NCBI GenBank assembly: GCA_029263395.1
Contig: JAJCXO010000189.1
Location: forward strand, 93,108-157,107
DNA length: 64,000 nucleotides
Direction of reading: 5' to 3'
From: Acidobacteriota bacterium
Lineage (GTDB): Bacteria > Acidobacteriota > Thermoanaerobaculia > Multivoradales > J023
In this document: positions 56,756 through 64,000 of the stretch, piece by piece
Numbering within the stretch: the first letter of the stretch is position 1
Layout of the letters: each line of letters starts with the position of its first letter
Made by a program: the position numbers and the translations under genes
The notes under the pieces: generated by a model
Told to the model about the DNA's origin: nothing
The model's input: only the letters and a program-made list of their open reading frames with translations
Database searches by the model: none

Positions 56756-57687
56756 GTCTCTCCTTGCCGCTGGTATCCCGCGTTACATTTCCAATCGTTG
56801 CCAGAATAGTCATGATGGGCGTTGGCCGGTATCTCTAGGGCGACGCATCGATCTTGGTCCTTGCGATAACTCCAATCGCACTCCCAGTCACGACCAGAAG
56901 ACGCCAGATGGCCCTTCTCTGGCACTGCCACTGAGACACAAGTCGCATCACTTTCCTGGAATCCCCGATCGCATTTCCAGGACTCTCCACTGGCATCGAG
57001 ATAACCGTGGGCAGGCACCTGGACAGCAACGCAGGACTCATCATCTTTCTTGTAACCACGCTCGCACTTCCAATCACGCCCACGAGTGACCAAGAACGCA
57101 TGAGGAGGCAATACGATCGCGACGCAGGACTCACCGACCGGTTGATAACCACGATTGCACTCCCAGCCACGCCCAAATGAATCGACCAAGTAGGCATTGG
57201 CAGGCACCTCGACCGCAACGCAGGAATCGTCCACCTCGCTGAAGCCTCGGGAACATCTCCAATCGTGCCCCTGGCCATTCAAATAGCCGCCGGTGGGTAC
57301 TTCGACCGCCAGGCAGGTTTCGTTGTATTGTTTGTAGCCGCGACCGCACTCCCAGCTGCGACCGGAAAAATTCAGATGTGCTTTCGCGGGCACTGAAATT
57401 ACAACGCAGGCCTCATCTACTTTGCGATAGCCATGATCACAATCCCAGCTGCCATCAAAGGGTTTCACATGGGCATTCGACGGCAAGCTGTTCTGTTTCG
57501 CCGCCGCCGCCGCATCCCCTTGGGCGGTGGCAACGCTAGGCACGAAGACCAGTAACAGCAACGCGCTCAACCACCACTGTGCCCCAGACTGTAACACCGC
57601 CAACGAGCGCAACACCGCCGCAGCGGGGATCCGATGTGCTGACGCATCGGCAGCAAGTTTCTTTCTGAGTGTCTTCGACGTATCCAT
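56734..57687 (-). CDS. Secreted protein of eight Cys-containing 30-residue repeats
   Basis: 317 aa with AGGAGG upstream of ATG. Long-n-region signal peptide (hydrophobic WWLSALLLLVFVPSVATA). Eight tandem units of about 30 residues follow, consensus NAYLxxSGRDWxCxRGY then xxxxESCVAVxVPA, each with two Cys that probably form a disulfide. All eight lie from residue 70 to the end. Such repeats are seen in uncharacterised secreted proteins; no enzyme domain. Confidence 0.85.
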   Translation of the reverse strand: MDTSKTLRKKLAADASAHRIPAAAVLRSLAVLQSGAQWWLSALLLLVFVPSVATAQGDAAAAAKQNSLPSNAHVKPFDGSWDCDHGYRKVDEACVVISVPAKAHLNFSGRSWECGRGYKQYNETCLAVEVPTGGYLNGQGHDWRCSRGFSEVDDSCVAVEVPANAYLVDSFGRGWECNRGYQPVGESCVAIVLPPHAFLVTRGRDWKCERGYKKDDESCVAVQVPAHGYLDASGESWKCDRGFQESDATCVSVAVPEKGHLASSGRDWECDWSYRKDQDRCVALEIPANAHHDYSGNDWKCNAGYQRQGETCVPRDS

Positions 57688-58121
57688 ATATCTGCCTCCT
57701 GTTGACGAAGTCGAGCCGAACCGTTGGCTCCACGTCTATCTCACTCCCTTTGCAAACACCTCGCCATCGGCAGCAACAGCGGTTTCAGCCAGCCGATCGT
57801 CGCCGACACGTTGGGACAGCTCAGCCGACCGATCAGAACGAAGGTCAACTCCATCATTTTGAGCGACCGGCAACCGACTCGCAGCAAGATCCCCTCGCAG
57901 CAAACTGACTCGCGGCAGAGTTGTGTCGCATGCACCAGCCGCCCTAACTGCCGGGAGTTGATAGCGGCAAAAAAGCTCCGCACGCCGAAGTCGCAAGGAG
58001 TTTCTTCAACCGCTAGGCGACAGGTCGACGGCTTGTTTGGCGAGTCACGCAGGTCGGCCGTAACCCGCATGCACGACCGACCTGAGTACGACCGACCTAG
58101 CGGCGCACTTGGACGAGTGCG
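57688..58121. other. Region with no convincing gene
   Basis: About 430 nt between the Cys-repeat gene and the selenoprotein gene. Open frames here on the minus strand (up to 109 codons) have no motif and inconsistent composition. A 15-nt tandem duplication (ACGACCGACCTGAGT-like) lies at 58072-58102. Confidence 0.5.
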
Positions 58122-58454
58122 TCAGCCCGCCAACAATTCTTCGAGGGTCTCGGGGTGGAATCCGACTAAAAGGCGATCACCTGAGCGCACCATCGGGGCT
58201 CGGTAGTTGCCGGTTGGCCCCTTCAAGTCGTCCAACGAGACCTCGCCAACGGCGATCTCGCGCCGCTTCTTGCCACGGGCCACAAACACCGTGGTGACTT
58301 CGCTCAAAATGCCCTGGACTCCAACGTCATCCAGAGGCTGTTTACGACTGTTGCGTTCTTCCACTGCTTCTACGCTGTGATTTTCCAACACCTCACGGGT
58401 GCGGTCACAGCTTTTTCAACTGGGGCGGCGATAAAAAAAGTCGACTGCACTCAT
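58122..58454 (-). CDS. ArsC/Spx-like thioredoxin-fold selenoprotein (UxxC)
   Basis: 110 aa. ATG 58454 has AGGAG 9 nt upstream. Codon 13 is TGA (58416-58418) inside RRPS-U-KSC, that is, selenocysteine in place of the first Cys of a CxxC (Sec13, Cys16). The frame then runs open for 97 codons with an ArsC/Spx-type fold: REVLENHSVEAVEERN, and GPTGNYRAPMVRSGD with the cis-Pro. If TGA were a stop, only 12 residues would be made and the remaining frame would start at MLENH without an active site. A hairpin fit for SECIS follows the TGA. Probably a redox enzyme (reductase-type); substrate unknown. Confidence 0.85.
58374..58411 (-). promoter_or_regulatory. SECIS-like hairpin for Sec13
   Basis: On the mRNA: outer stem GCUGUGA / UCACAGC (7 bp), inner stem GCACC / GGUGU, apical loop CGUGA with GU. 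It begins 4 nt after the UGA and places the apical loop 19-23 nt downstream, the position of bacterial SECIS elements. Confidence 0.7.
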
Positions 58455-58530
58455 CGTCCTATCTCCTGAATTTTGTACGAGGGGGATTGCCCAGCATGGC
58501 CTGCTGAGCGATCGATGATTCCGGCTTGCG

Positions 58531-59001
58531 TCACGGAGTACCCGACAACTTTCGTAGCAGACTCAGCAAGCGCTCACGCTCACGGGTTGTCAGTCTCAAC
58601 GCCAACTCTTGATCGACTCGGCGCACGCGCTCTTCGACATCCTGCATGATCCGTTCACCGGCCGGGGTGAGGTGCACATGAGCACGGCGCCGATCTTCAC
58701 CGCGGCTGCGGACGATCCAATCGCGTTTTTCGAGTCGCTCCAAGGGACCCACCAGCACCGGCGGTGTCGTCCCGATGTGACGGGCGATGTCTTTCTGGCT
58801 AGTTCCCGGATTACTGGCGATGAACTCGAGGGCAGCAAATTGGATCGGAGCCAGGTCGAGATCATCGAACGCACGGGCGAACAATTGGCTCGCCTTGTTG
58901 TAGGCCAATCGTAGATTGAACCCAACCATACCCCGCAACATCCCCAGATCTTGCGACTCGGCATCGGGCCCGGGCGGACACGGCTTGGTTGCGGTTGCCA
59001 T
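58531..59001 (-). CDS. MarR-family regulator of tyrosine degradation
   Basis: 156 aa from ATG 59001 (a longer frame from ATG 59097 is possible, and would put the operator inside the coding region). Winged-helix core: LAPIQFAALEFIASNPGTSQ, IARHIGTTPPVLVGPLERLE, WIVRSRGEDRRRAHVHLTPAG. Divergent from the HPPD gene and so probably senses a tyrosine-pathway metabolite. Confidence 0.88.
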   Translation of the reverse strand: MATATKPCPPGPDAESQDLGMLRGMVGFNLRLAYNKASQLFARAFDDLDLAPIQFAALEFIASNPGTSQKDIARHIGTTPPVLVGPLERLEKRDWIVRSRGEDRRRAHVHLTPAGERIMQDVEERVRRVDQELALRLTTRERERLLSLLRKLSGTP

Positions 59002-59076
59002 TACGTCGGCGAGTGTACTGGACCACACCGCTGTCACCAAACCGAAGCCCGGCGAAACCTCCGAAGAGCCCGGATA

Positions 59077-59097
59077 ATAGTTGACCATATCAACCAT
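59077..59097. promoter_or_regulatory. MarR operator in the HPPD divergent promoter
   Basis: Near-perfect inverted repeat ATAGTTGA-N5-TCAACCAT (7 of 8 bp). It overlaps TTGACC, a possible -35 of the HPPD promoter. Typical MarR operator size. Confidence 0.6.
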
Positions 59098-59218
59098 TAG
59101 TGTTATTTATTAATCACGTCACCGCAGCGATTTTCTGGCTCTCTTCGGGAGGGTGCAGGACGAATGCCGGGGCCGCAGCGCACCGGGCACGAACCAGAAA
59201 TCTAGGAGGATCCACGAC

Positions 59219-60355
59219 ATGGCCAGCGTAGCAACCGACGCTTCTCCCCAGACCGAGATCACGAGATCGACCCACAATCCCCTCGGCCTCAAGCGGCTCC
59301 ACCATGTCGAATTGTGGGTTGGCAACGCCAAACAAGCGGCCTTTTTCTACCGCAATGCCTTCGGTTTCTCCGAAACCGCCTATCGCGGCCTGGAAACCGG
59401 TGATCGCGACTTGACCTCCTACGTCATGAGTCAGAAAAAGGCGCGGATGATTTTGACCACGCCGATGTCGAGCGAACATCCGATCAACGATCACATCGTC
59501 CGTCATGGCGACAACGTCCAGGACATCGCCTTTGAGGTTGAGGATGCCGACGACGCCTTTGAGCAAGCGGTGACCCGCGGTGCCAAGCCCGCGATGGAGC
59601 CCCACGATCTCGAAGATGAACATGGTGCGGTACGGCGCGCCAAGATCCACACCTATGGCGATACCGTACATTCCTTGATCTCGTACCGTGACTACTCCGG
59701 CCCGTTCATGCCCGGCTTCGAGGCGCGCGACCTGCCCGGAGACCCGACCGGTTTGGCACTGATCGACCACATTGTCGGCAACGTCGAGCTCGGCAAGATG
59801 CGCACGTGGGCCGATTGGTACAGCGACGTGCTGGGCTTCGAGCGTTACATCACCTTCGACGACGACGACATCTCCACCGAGTACTCGGCGTTGATGAGCA
59901 TTGTGATGTCCGATGATCGGCAAGTGATCAAGTTCCCCATCAACGAACCTGCCGAAGGCAAGAAGAAGAGCCAGATCGAGGAGTATCTCGACTACCACAA
60001 CGGTCCCGGGGTGCAACACATCGCGCTGATGACCCCCGACATCATCACCACTGTCACCAAACTGCGGGAACGGGGCATCGAGTTCCTGACGGTCCCCGAT
60101 ACATACTATGCAGAGCTGACTGATCGGGTTGGAGCGATCCGTGAAGCGGTGGAGTCACTCCAAAAGCTCGGTATCTTGGTCGACCGTGACGAAGACGGCT
60201 ACCTGTTGCAGATCTTCACCAAGCCGGTGGTCGATCGCCCGACGCTCTTCTTCGAAATCATCCAACGCCGTGGCAGCCGCGGTTTTGGTCAAGGTAATTT
60301 CAAGGCGCTGTTCGAGTCGATCGAGCGGGAACAAGCCTTACGCGGCAATCTCTGA
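59219..60355 (+). CDS. hppD: 4-hydroxyphenylpyruvate dioxygenase
   Basis: 378 aa from ATG 59219 with AGGAGG 10 nt upstream. Two vicinal-oxygen-chelate domains: [31 protein letters not shown] and the terminal [10 protein letters not shown] with the iron-binding Glu. Converts 4-hydroxyphenylpyruvate to homogentisate, substrate of the next gene. Confidence 0.95.
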   Translation: MASVATDASPQTEITRSTHNPLGLKRLHHVELWVGNAKQAAFFYRNAFGFSETAYRGLETGDRDLTSYVMSQKKARMILTTPMSSEHPINDHIVRHGDNVQDIAFEVEDADDAFEQAVTRGAKPAMEPHDLEDEHGAVRRAKIHTYGDTVHSLISYRDYSGPFMPGFEARDLPGDPTGLALIDHIVGNVELGKMRTWADWYSDVLGFERYITFDDDDISTEYSALMSIVMSDDRQVIKFPINEPAEGKKKSQIEEYLDYHNGPGVQHIALMTPDIITTVTKLRERGIEFLTVPDTYYAELTDRVGAIREAVESLQKLGILVDRDEDGYLLQIFTKPVVDRPTLFFEIIQRRGSRGFGQGNFKALFESIEREQALRGNL

Positions 60356-60374
60356 GTTCGAAGGAGTTCAAGTT

Positions 60375-61529
60375 ATGCCCTATTACGTTCAGCGCGGGCG
60401 TATCCCGCGCAAACGCCACAGCATCTTTCGCTCCGAAAGCGGACAACTGCTCCCGGAACATTTGGTCGGCAACAAGGGGTTTGTAGGGATCTCCTCTCTG
60501 CTTTACCATTTGCGCCCGCCGACCTCGATCCTCACCACCGAACTGGTTCGGACTGTCGAGCTCGAAGCCGACGATGATCGCCGAGTGCACCATCGGCACT
60601 TTCTCCTGCATCGCATGCCTGAGGGCGGCAGCCCAGTCCTCGATCGAGTGCCGCTGATGTTCAATCAGGACGTGGCCGCCTCGTTGGTGCGACCGGATCG
60701 CAGCGATGATTTCTTCTACCGCAACGCCGAAGCTGACGAACTGGTCTTCGTCACCACCGGCGAAGGGGTCTTGGAGACACAATTTGGCGATCTAGCCTTC
60801 AGCAGCGGCGATTACCTGGTGATCCCACGCTCAGTCATCCATCGCTACCGGCTCACTTCGCCAGCAACCATGCTGGTGCTCGAAGCGGGAGGTTACTACC
60901 GAACCCCATCGCGGTATCGCAATGAGCATGGGCAAATGATCGAAGGCGCTCCCTTCTCCGAACGCGACATCCGGGCTCCGGTTTATCGCGAGCCGGTGGA
61001 CGAGGAGGGTGAGTTCCCGATCCTCATCAAGCAATATGGGGCCATCACCCGCATCGTGATGGATCATCACCCTTGCGACATCGTCGGCTGGGATGGTTTC
61101 TTCTTTCCCTGGGCCCTCAGCATCCACGATTTTGAGCCGCTGGTCGGCCGCTTTCATCAACCACCGCCGATCCACCAGACGTTTTCCAACGACGGCTTTG
61201 TGGTCTGTTCCTTTTGCCCGCGCCCTTACGACTTCGATCCCGAGGCTGTGCCGGCACCCTACAACCACTCCAATGTCATGTCGGACGAAGTCCTCTACTA
61301 CGTGTCGGAGGATTTCATGAGTCGCAAGGGCATCGAGTACGGTTCGATGACGTTGCATCCGGACGGTGTCCCCCACGGCCCCCATCCCGGTCGCACCGAA
61401 GCCTCGATCGGCGCCGAACGGACCGACGAGCTCGCCGTTATGTTCGACACCTTCCGCTCGCTCCGCGTCGCCAAGAGCATCTTGACGGTCGAGGACAAGG
61501 ATTACTTCAAGAGCTGGCTTGACACCTGA
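60375..61529 (+). CDS. hmgA: Homogentisate 1,2-dioxygenase
   Basis: 384 aa, ATG with AAGGAG 8 nt upstream, 19 nt after HPPD. Opens the aromatic ring of homogentisate to maleylacetoacetate. Seen: PYYVQRGRIPRKRH, SGDYLVIPRSVIHRY, NDGFVVCSFCPRPYDFDPEA and MTLHPDGVPHGPHPG with the His-rich iron site. The gene order regulator-hppD-hmgA is a compact tyrosine catabolic locus. Confidence 0.95.
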   Translation: MPYYVQRGRIPRKRHSIFRSESGQLLPEHLVGNKGFVGISSLLYHLRPPTSILTTELVRTVELEADDDRRVHHRHFLLHRMPEGGSPVLDRVPLMFNQDVAASLVRPDRSDDFFYRNAEADELVFVTTGEGVLETQFGDLAFSSGDYLVIPRSVIHRYRLTSPATMLVLEAGGYYRTPSRYRNEHGQMIEGAPFSERDIRAPVYREPVDEEGEFPILIKQYGAITRIVMDHHPCDIVGWDGFFFPWALSIHDFEPLVGRFHQPPPIHQTFSNDGFVVCSFCPRPYDFDPEAVPAPYNHSNVMSDEVLYYVSEDFMSRKGIEYGSMTLHPDGVPHGPHPGRTEASIGAERTDELAVMFDTFRSLRVAKSILTVEDKDYFKSWLDT

Positions 61530-61559
61530 CTGCCAGCGCAGTCCCCTCACCCCCTAAAG

Positions 61560-61598
61560 CCCTCTCCCGCCCGCGCTTCACGTCCGCCCGGGAGAGGG
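61560..61598. repeat. REP-like hairpin downstream of hmgA
   Basis: CCCTCTCCCG pairs with CGGGAGAGGG across 19 nt, preceded by CCCCTCACCCCCTAAAG. This resembles widespread bacterial REP-type intergenic repeats. May act as a terminator for hmgA. Confidence 0.6.
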
Positions 61599-61659
61599 GG
61601 AATCAGACGGGAAAGGCAGGGTTCCTTGGAAGTCTTGCCATGGTCCGCTCGGGGAGAGA

Positions 61660-61800
61660 GGTCTTGTGGAGCGAGCAAGCAGCGAGCGTGTTTGAGCTGC
61701 GCAACAGTTGGCATCTCGTAGCCGGTGGCCTCACAGGGACCCCAGGCATCTCGCTAGAGATCCGGCGAGTTTCCGGAGCTGTGGCGCAGCCCACAAGACC
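61660..61800 (+). repeat. 141-nt inverted-repeat-bounded dispersed element, copy B
   Basis: Terminal inverted repeats GGTCTTGTGG and CCACAAGACC are perfect. Left block (41 nt) and right block are shared with copy A at 19613-19753, with identical total length. The 298 nt between hmgA and the LOG gene hold only this and the REP hairpin. Confidence 0.8.
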
Positions 61801-61827
61801 GCCCTCTCATGCTTCATCGGACTGGTT

Positions 61828-62628
61828 TTAGCTCGATGCCTTGATCTCGTGCCCCGGTTTCTTCTCGCCCAACACCCAAGTGGGCTTCGGTCGCCACTCG
61901 AGACCAAAATTTTCGGTGGTGACTTTCAGGATGTGATCCGCGGCCTCCGTCGGTGAGTCGGTGAGCAGGAAACGGTCGACATCACTGGTGCTGATGGTGC
62001 CTTCCTTGACCATCGTCTCGCGCATGAAATCGAGTAGCGGCGTCCAGAAGTCGACACCCATCAGGACCAGCGGGAAATCGGAGATCTTGCGGCATTGAAT
62101 CAGGGTTGATGTTTCGAAGATCTCATCCAGGGTACCAACCCCGCCAGGCATCAAAACGAACGCCTTCGAGTACTTGACCAACATCACTTTACGGATAAAA
62201 AAGTAGCGAAAGTCCACGTAGTGATCGAGGTAGTCGTTGGGCTTGCTCTCGTGCTCGAGCTCGATATTGCATCCGATCGACAATCCGCCGGCTTCGCGGG
62301 CTCCACGATTTGCCGCCTCCATAATCCCGGGTCCCGCCCCGGTCATCACCGCAAAACCCTTCCGAGCGAGCACGCTGCCCGTTTCCCGGGCCATCTGGTA
62401 GTAGCGATTGTCCTCTTTGAACCGGGCCGAACCGAACACCGTCACGCACGGCCCGACAAAGTGCAGGCCGCGGAATCCGCGGATGAAGCCCGCCATGATG
62501 CGAAACAGGCGACGCAACTCCGACCCTCGGCCATGTGGACCCGCCAGGAAGTAACCGTCTTCTGAAGTCTCCGCGGGAGATCCTGGGGATTGACGGGTAG
62601 GCGGCGCTGGGATTTCATCAGACCTCAT
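61828..62628 (-). CDS. LOG/TIGR00730-family Rossmann protein
   Basis: 266 aa with GAGGA 7 nt before ATG. VTVFGSARF, FAVMTGAGPGIMEAANRGA, FRYFFIRKVMLVKYS and the signature MPGGVGTLDEIFET. Family members hydrolyse nucleoside 5'-monophosphates (cytokinin-activating phosphoribohydrolase activity in plants). The bacterial substrate here is uncertain. Confidence 0.9.
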   Translation of the reverse strand: MRSDEIPAPPTRQSPGSPAETSEDGYFLAGPHGRGSELRRLFRIMAGFIRGFRGLHFVGPCVTVFGSARFKEDNRYYQMARETGSVLARKGFAVMTGAGPGIMEAANRGAREAGGLSIGCNIELEHESKPNDYLDHYVDFRYFFIRKVMLVKYSKAFVLMPGGVGTLDEIFETSTLIQCRKISDFPLVLMGVDFWTPLLDFMRETMVKEGTISTSDVDRFLLTDSPTEAADHILKVTTENFGLEWRPKPTWVLGEKKPGHEIKASS

Positions 62629-62895
62629 GGTGGCTTCCTCTTAGTTGACGTGCAGATTCGACGCGGCCCGCCGATTATAAAGAGAGCCGGCCGATGAGGA
62701 AGAGAGCTGCCCCAGCCGGTCTAACTCGATTCCAACCAAGAATGCCCGCTAGCTGGTCATTCGGTGGGCTGCGCGCACCGCACGACCTCGACCGCTCTCC
62801 GACTCCATTTCTGGGTGGGCTAACCCGAGTCCGCAATTCTGATATCTATAGGATTCAATAGAACTGCATTCGGCCGACGACCAGGGAGGTATGCC
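62629..62895. other. Intergenic region between LOG gene and serine protease
   Basis: 267 nt with divergent promoters expected. No gene, repeat or clear operator was recognised. Confidence 0.4.
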
Positions 62896-64000
62896 ATGAA
62901 GCTCGACGCCAGTCATTGGGAAGCCACCGAGAAACGCTTCACCCGGGGCAAAAAGACCCGGGCCAAGAGCCGCGCCGCGATCGAACAAGGTCAGCACCCG
63001 TTTGCGATCGAAACTTCCCAGCGGATCACCAGTCGATTGACGCACCTGGGCTACGGTGAGCTGGCTCGCAGCATGGGCCGACGGCGCAAGCCCAAACCCG
63101 CCGAGGTCGAGCGCCACCTGTCCCAATCCGACGAGTTTCAACGCATCGCCCTCGAACGGGTCCTGGGGCGTAGCGAGCTCACCCCGGTCACCTTCTTACA
63201 CGAAGGCTGCTTCATCGCCCGCTCGGTCGGCCGTATCCGCATCAATGACTTCAGTGGCCATCTCGATGGCTGGGGTACCGGATTCCTGGTCTCCCCACGC
63301 CTCCTGCTGACCAACAACCACGTCCTAGATTCGATCACCACGGCACGCACCAGCCAGGTTGAATTCAACTATCAGGAAGGTCCGCTAGGGAATCTGTTGG
63401 CAACCACCAACTTCGCCCTCGACCCGGACCACTTTTTCGTCACTAGCGAAGAGCTCGACTACACCGTGGTTGCGGTGCGGGACCAATCGGCAACCGGGGC
63501 CCGGTTGTCGTCGTTTCCTTGGAACGGCTTGATCGCCGAATCCGGCAAGGCGCTGCGCACCGAGATGGTCAACATCGTGCAGCATCCCAATGGCGAGCCC
63601 AAACAAGTGGTGCTGCGCCAGAATCAGGTCCTCGATCTAGTCGACGACTTCGTTCACTACACCGCCGACACCGCTCCTGGATCGTCGGGTTCGCCGGTCT
63701 ACAACGATCAGTGGGAGGTGGTGGCGCTCCACCATTCCGGAGTGCCGCGTCGCGACGAAGCGGGCAACGTGCTGGCTCGCGGTGGCGTGCCGTGGATGCC
63801 GGGTATGGAGCCCGACTGGGTGGCCAACGAAGGGGTGAGGATAAGCAGTGTTGTCGCCGACCTTCAGGCCCGTGATCTGCCGTCGGGCGCCGACACCCTA
63901 AGGACCCAGATGTTCGACCTGGCGCCACCCATTTGGGGTACTGAGCCCCAAGTATCGGCCAGTGAATCCGCCAATGCCGTGACGCCAACCGCCGTTGACG
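62896..64000 (+). CDS. Trypsin-like serine protease, incomplete at the window end
   Basis: At least 368 aa, open to the last base of the window, so the C-terminus is missing. GGGAGG lies 6 nt before ATG. No signal peptide at the start; the N-terminal 100 residues are helical and basic. Catalytic triad: His142 in LLLTNNHVLD, Asp188 in EELDYTVVAV, Ser264 in APGSSGSPVYN. Similar proteases occur fused to further domains such as endonucleases, so the unseen part matters. Confidence 0.88.
   Translation, partial: MKLDASHWEATEKRFTRGKKTRAKSRAAIEQGQHPFAIETSQRITSRLTHLGYGELARSMGRRRKPKPAEVERHLSQSDEFQRIALERVLGRSELTPVTFLHEGCFIARSVGRIRINDFSGHLDGWGTGFLVSPRLLLTNNHVLDSITTARTSQVEFNYQEGPLGNLLATTNFALDPDHFFVTSEELDYTVVAVRDQSATGARLSSFPWNGLIAESGKALRTEMVNIVQHPNGEPKQVVLRQNQVLDLVDDFVHYTADTAPGSSGSPVYNDQWEVVALHHSGVPRRDEAGNVLARGGVPWMPGMEPDWVANEGVRISSVVADLQARDLPSGADTLRTQMFDLAPPIWGTEPQVSASESANAVTPTAVD

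Noticed and set aside
57741..58070. 109-codon minus-strand frame
   Set aside because: Cys-rich, unlike neighbours, no motif, no ribosome site, competing with another frame of similar quality.
58122..58391. Short gene starting at MLENH
   Set aside because: Would lack the redox motif. The upstream ATG with AGGAG and the in-frame UGA explain the frame better.

Overview
The window looks like a GC-rich, Gram-negative chromosome segment from an Acidobacteriota-type organism, probably near Thermoanaerobaculia. This is inferred from the gene mix, from two large secreted proteins carrying a C-terminal FADxFESGDxxxWS signature, and from a long coupled MoxR/DUF58/VWA operon. No rRNA, tRNA, complete insertion sequence, prophage or CRISPR array was seen.

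Layout. 0-3 kb: SpoIIE-type phosphatase, adenosine-kinase-like PfkB kinase, EVE-domain protein. 3-19.5 kb (minus): one long operon, truD > coiled membrane protein > moxR > exported protein > ABC ATPase > ABC permease > DUF58 > SAM methyltransferase > penicillin acylase > BatA-like > double-VWA protein. Many of its stop and start codons overlap, and several starts are TTG. 20-34 kb: accessory stretch with a secreted metallo-beta-lactamase/lamin-tail protein, two toxin-antitoxin pairs, a BNR-repeat protein plus a decayed fragment of a relative, several apparently leaderless genes, an array of eight 43-nt hairpin repeats, a truncated nucleotidyltransferase and a frameshifted SIR2 gene. 34.6-39.3 kb (minus): surface-sugar cassette (acetyltransferase, Gfo/Idh oxidoreductase, DegT aminotransferase, deacetylase-glycosyltransferase fusion). 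39.4-44.6 kb: S9 peptidase, MoxR ATPase, PrsW protease. 44.7-48.7 kb: Fur-box-controlled ferric iron ABC importer. 48.7-51.6 kb: secreted alpha/beta hydrolase and a small Cys-rich protein. 51.6-55.5 kb: sigma-54 activator divergent from groES-groEL. 55.7-58.5 kb: pirin, Cys-repeat secreted protein and an ArsC/Spx-like selenoprotein. 58.5-61.5 kb: MarR regulator divergent from tyrosine-degradation genes (HPPD, homogentisate dioxygenase). The end holds a LOG-family protein and an incomplete serine protease.

Most notable: (1) an in-frame UGA at codon 13 of a thioredoxin-fold protein, giving a UxxC motif followed by a SECIS-like hairpin; (2) a -24/-12 sigma-54 promoter in front of groESL, next to a divergent V4R-domain sigma-54 activator that keeps the zinc ligands of the phenol sensors; (3) two copies of a 141-nt element with 10-bp terminal inverted repeats, 42 kb apart; (4) the 43-nt hairpin repeat array; (5) short 14-17-nt tandem repeats with a CCG(T/A)C core at four gene junctions; (6) a cluster of genes with a -10-like hexamer 6-7 nt before the start codon.
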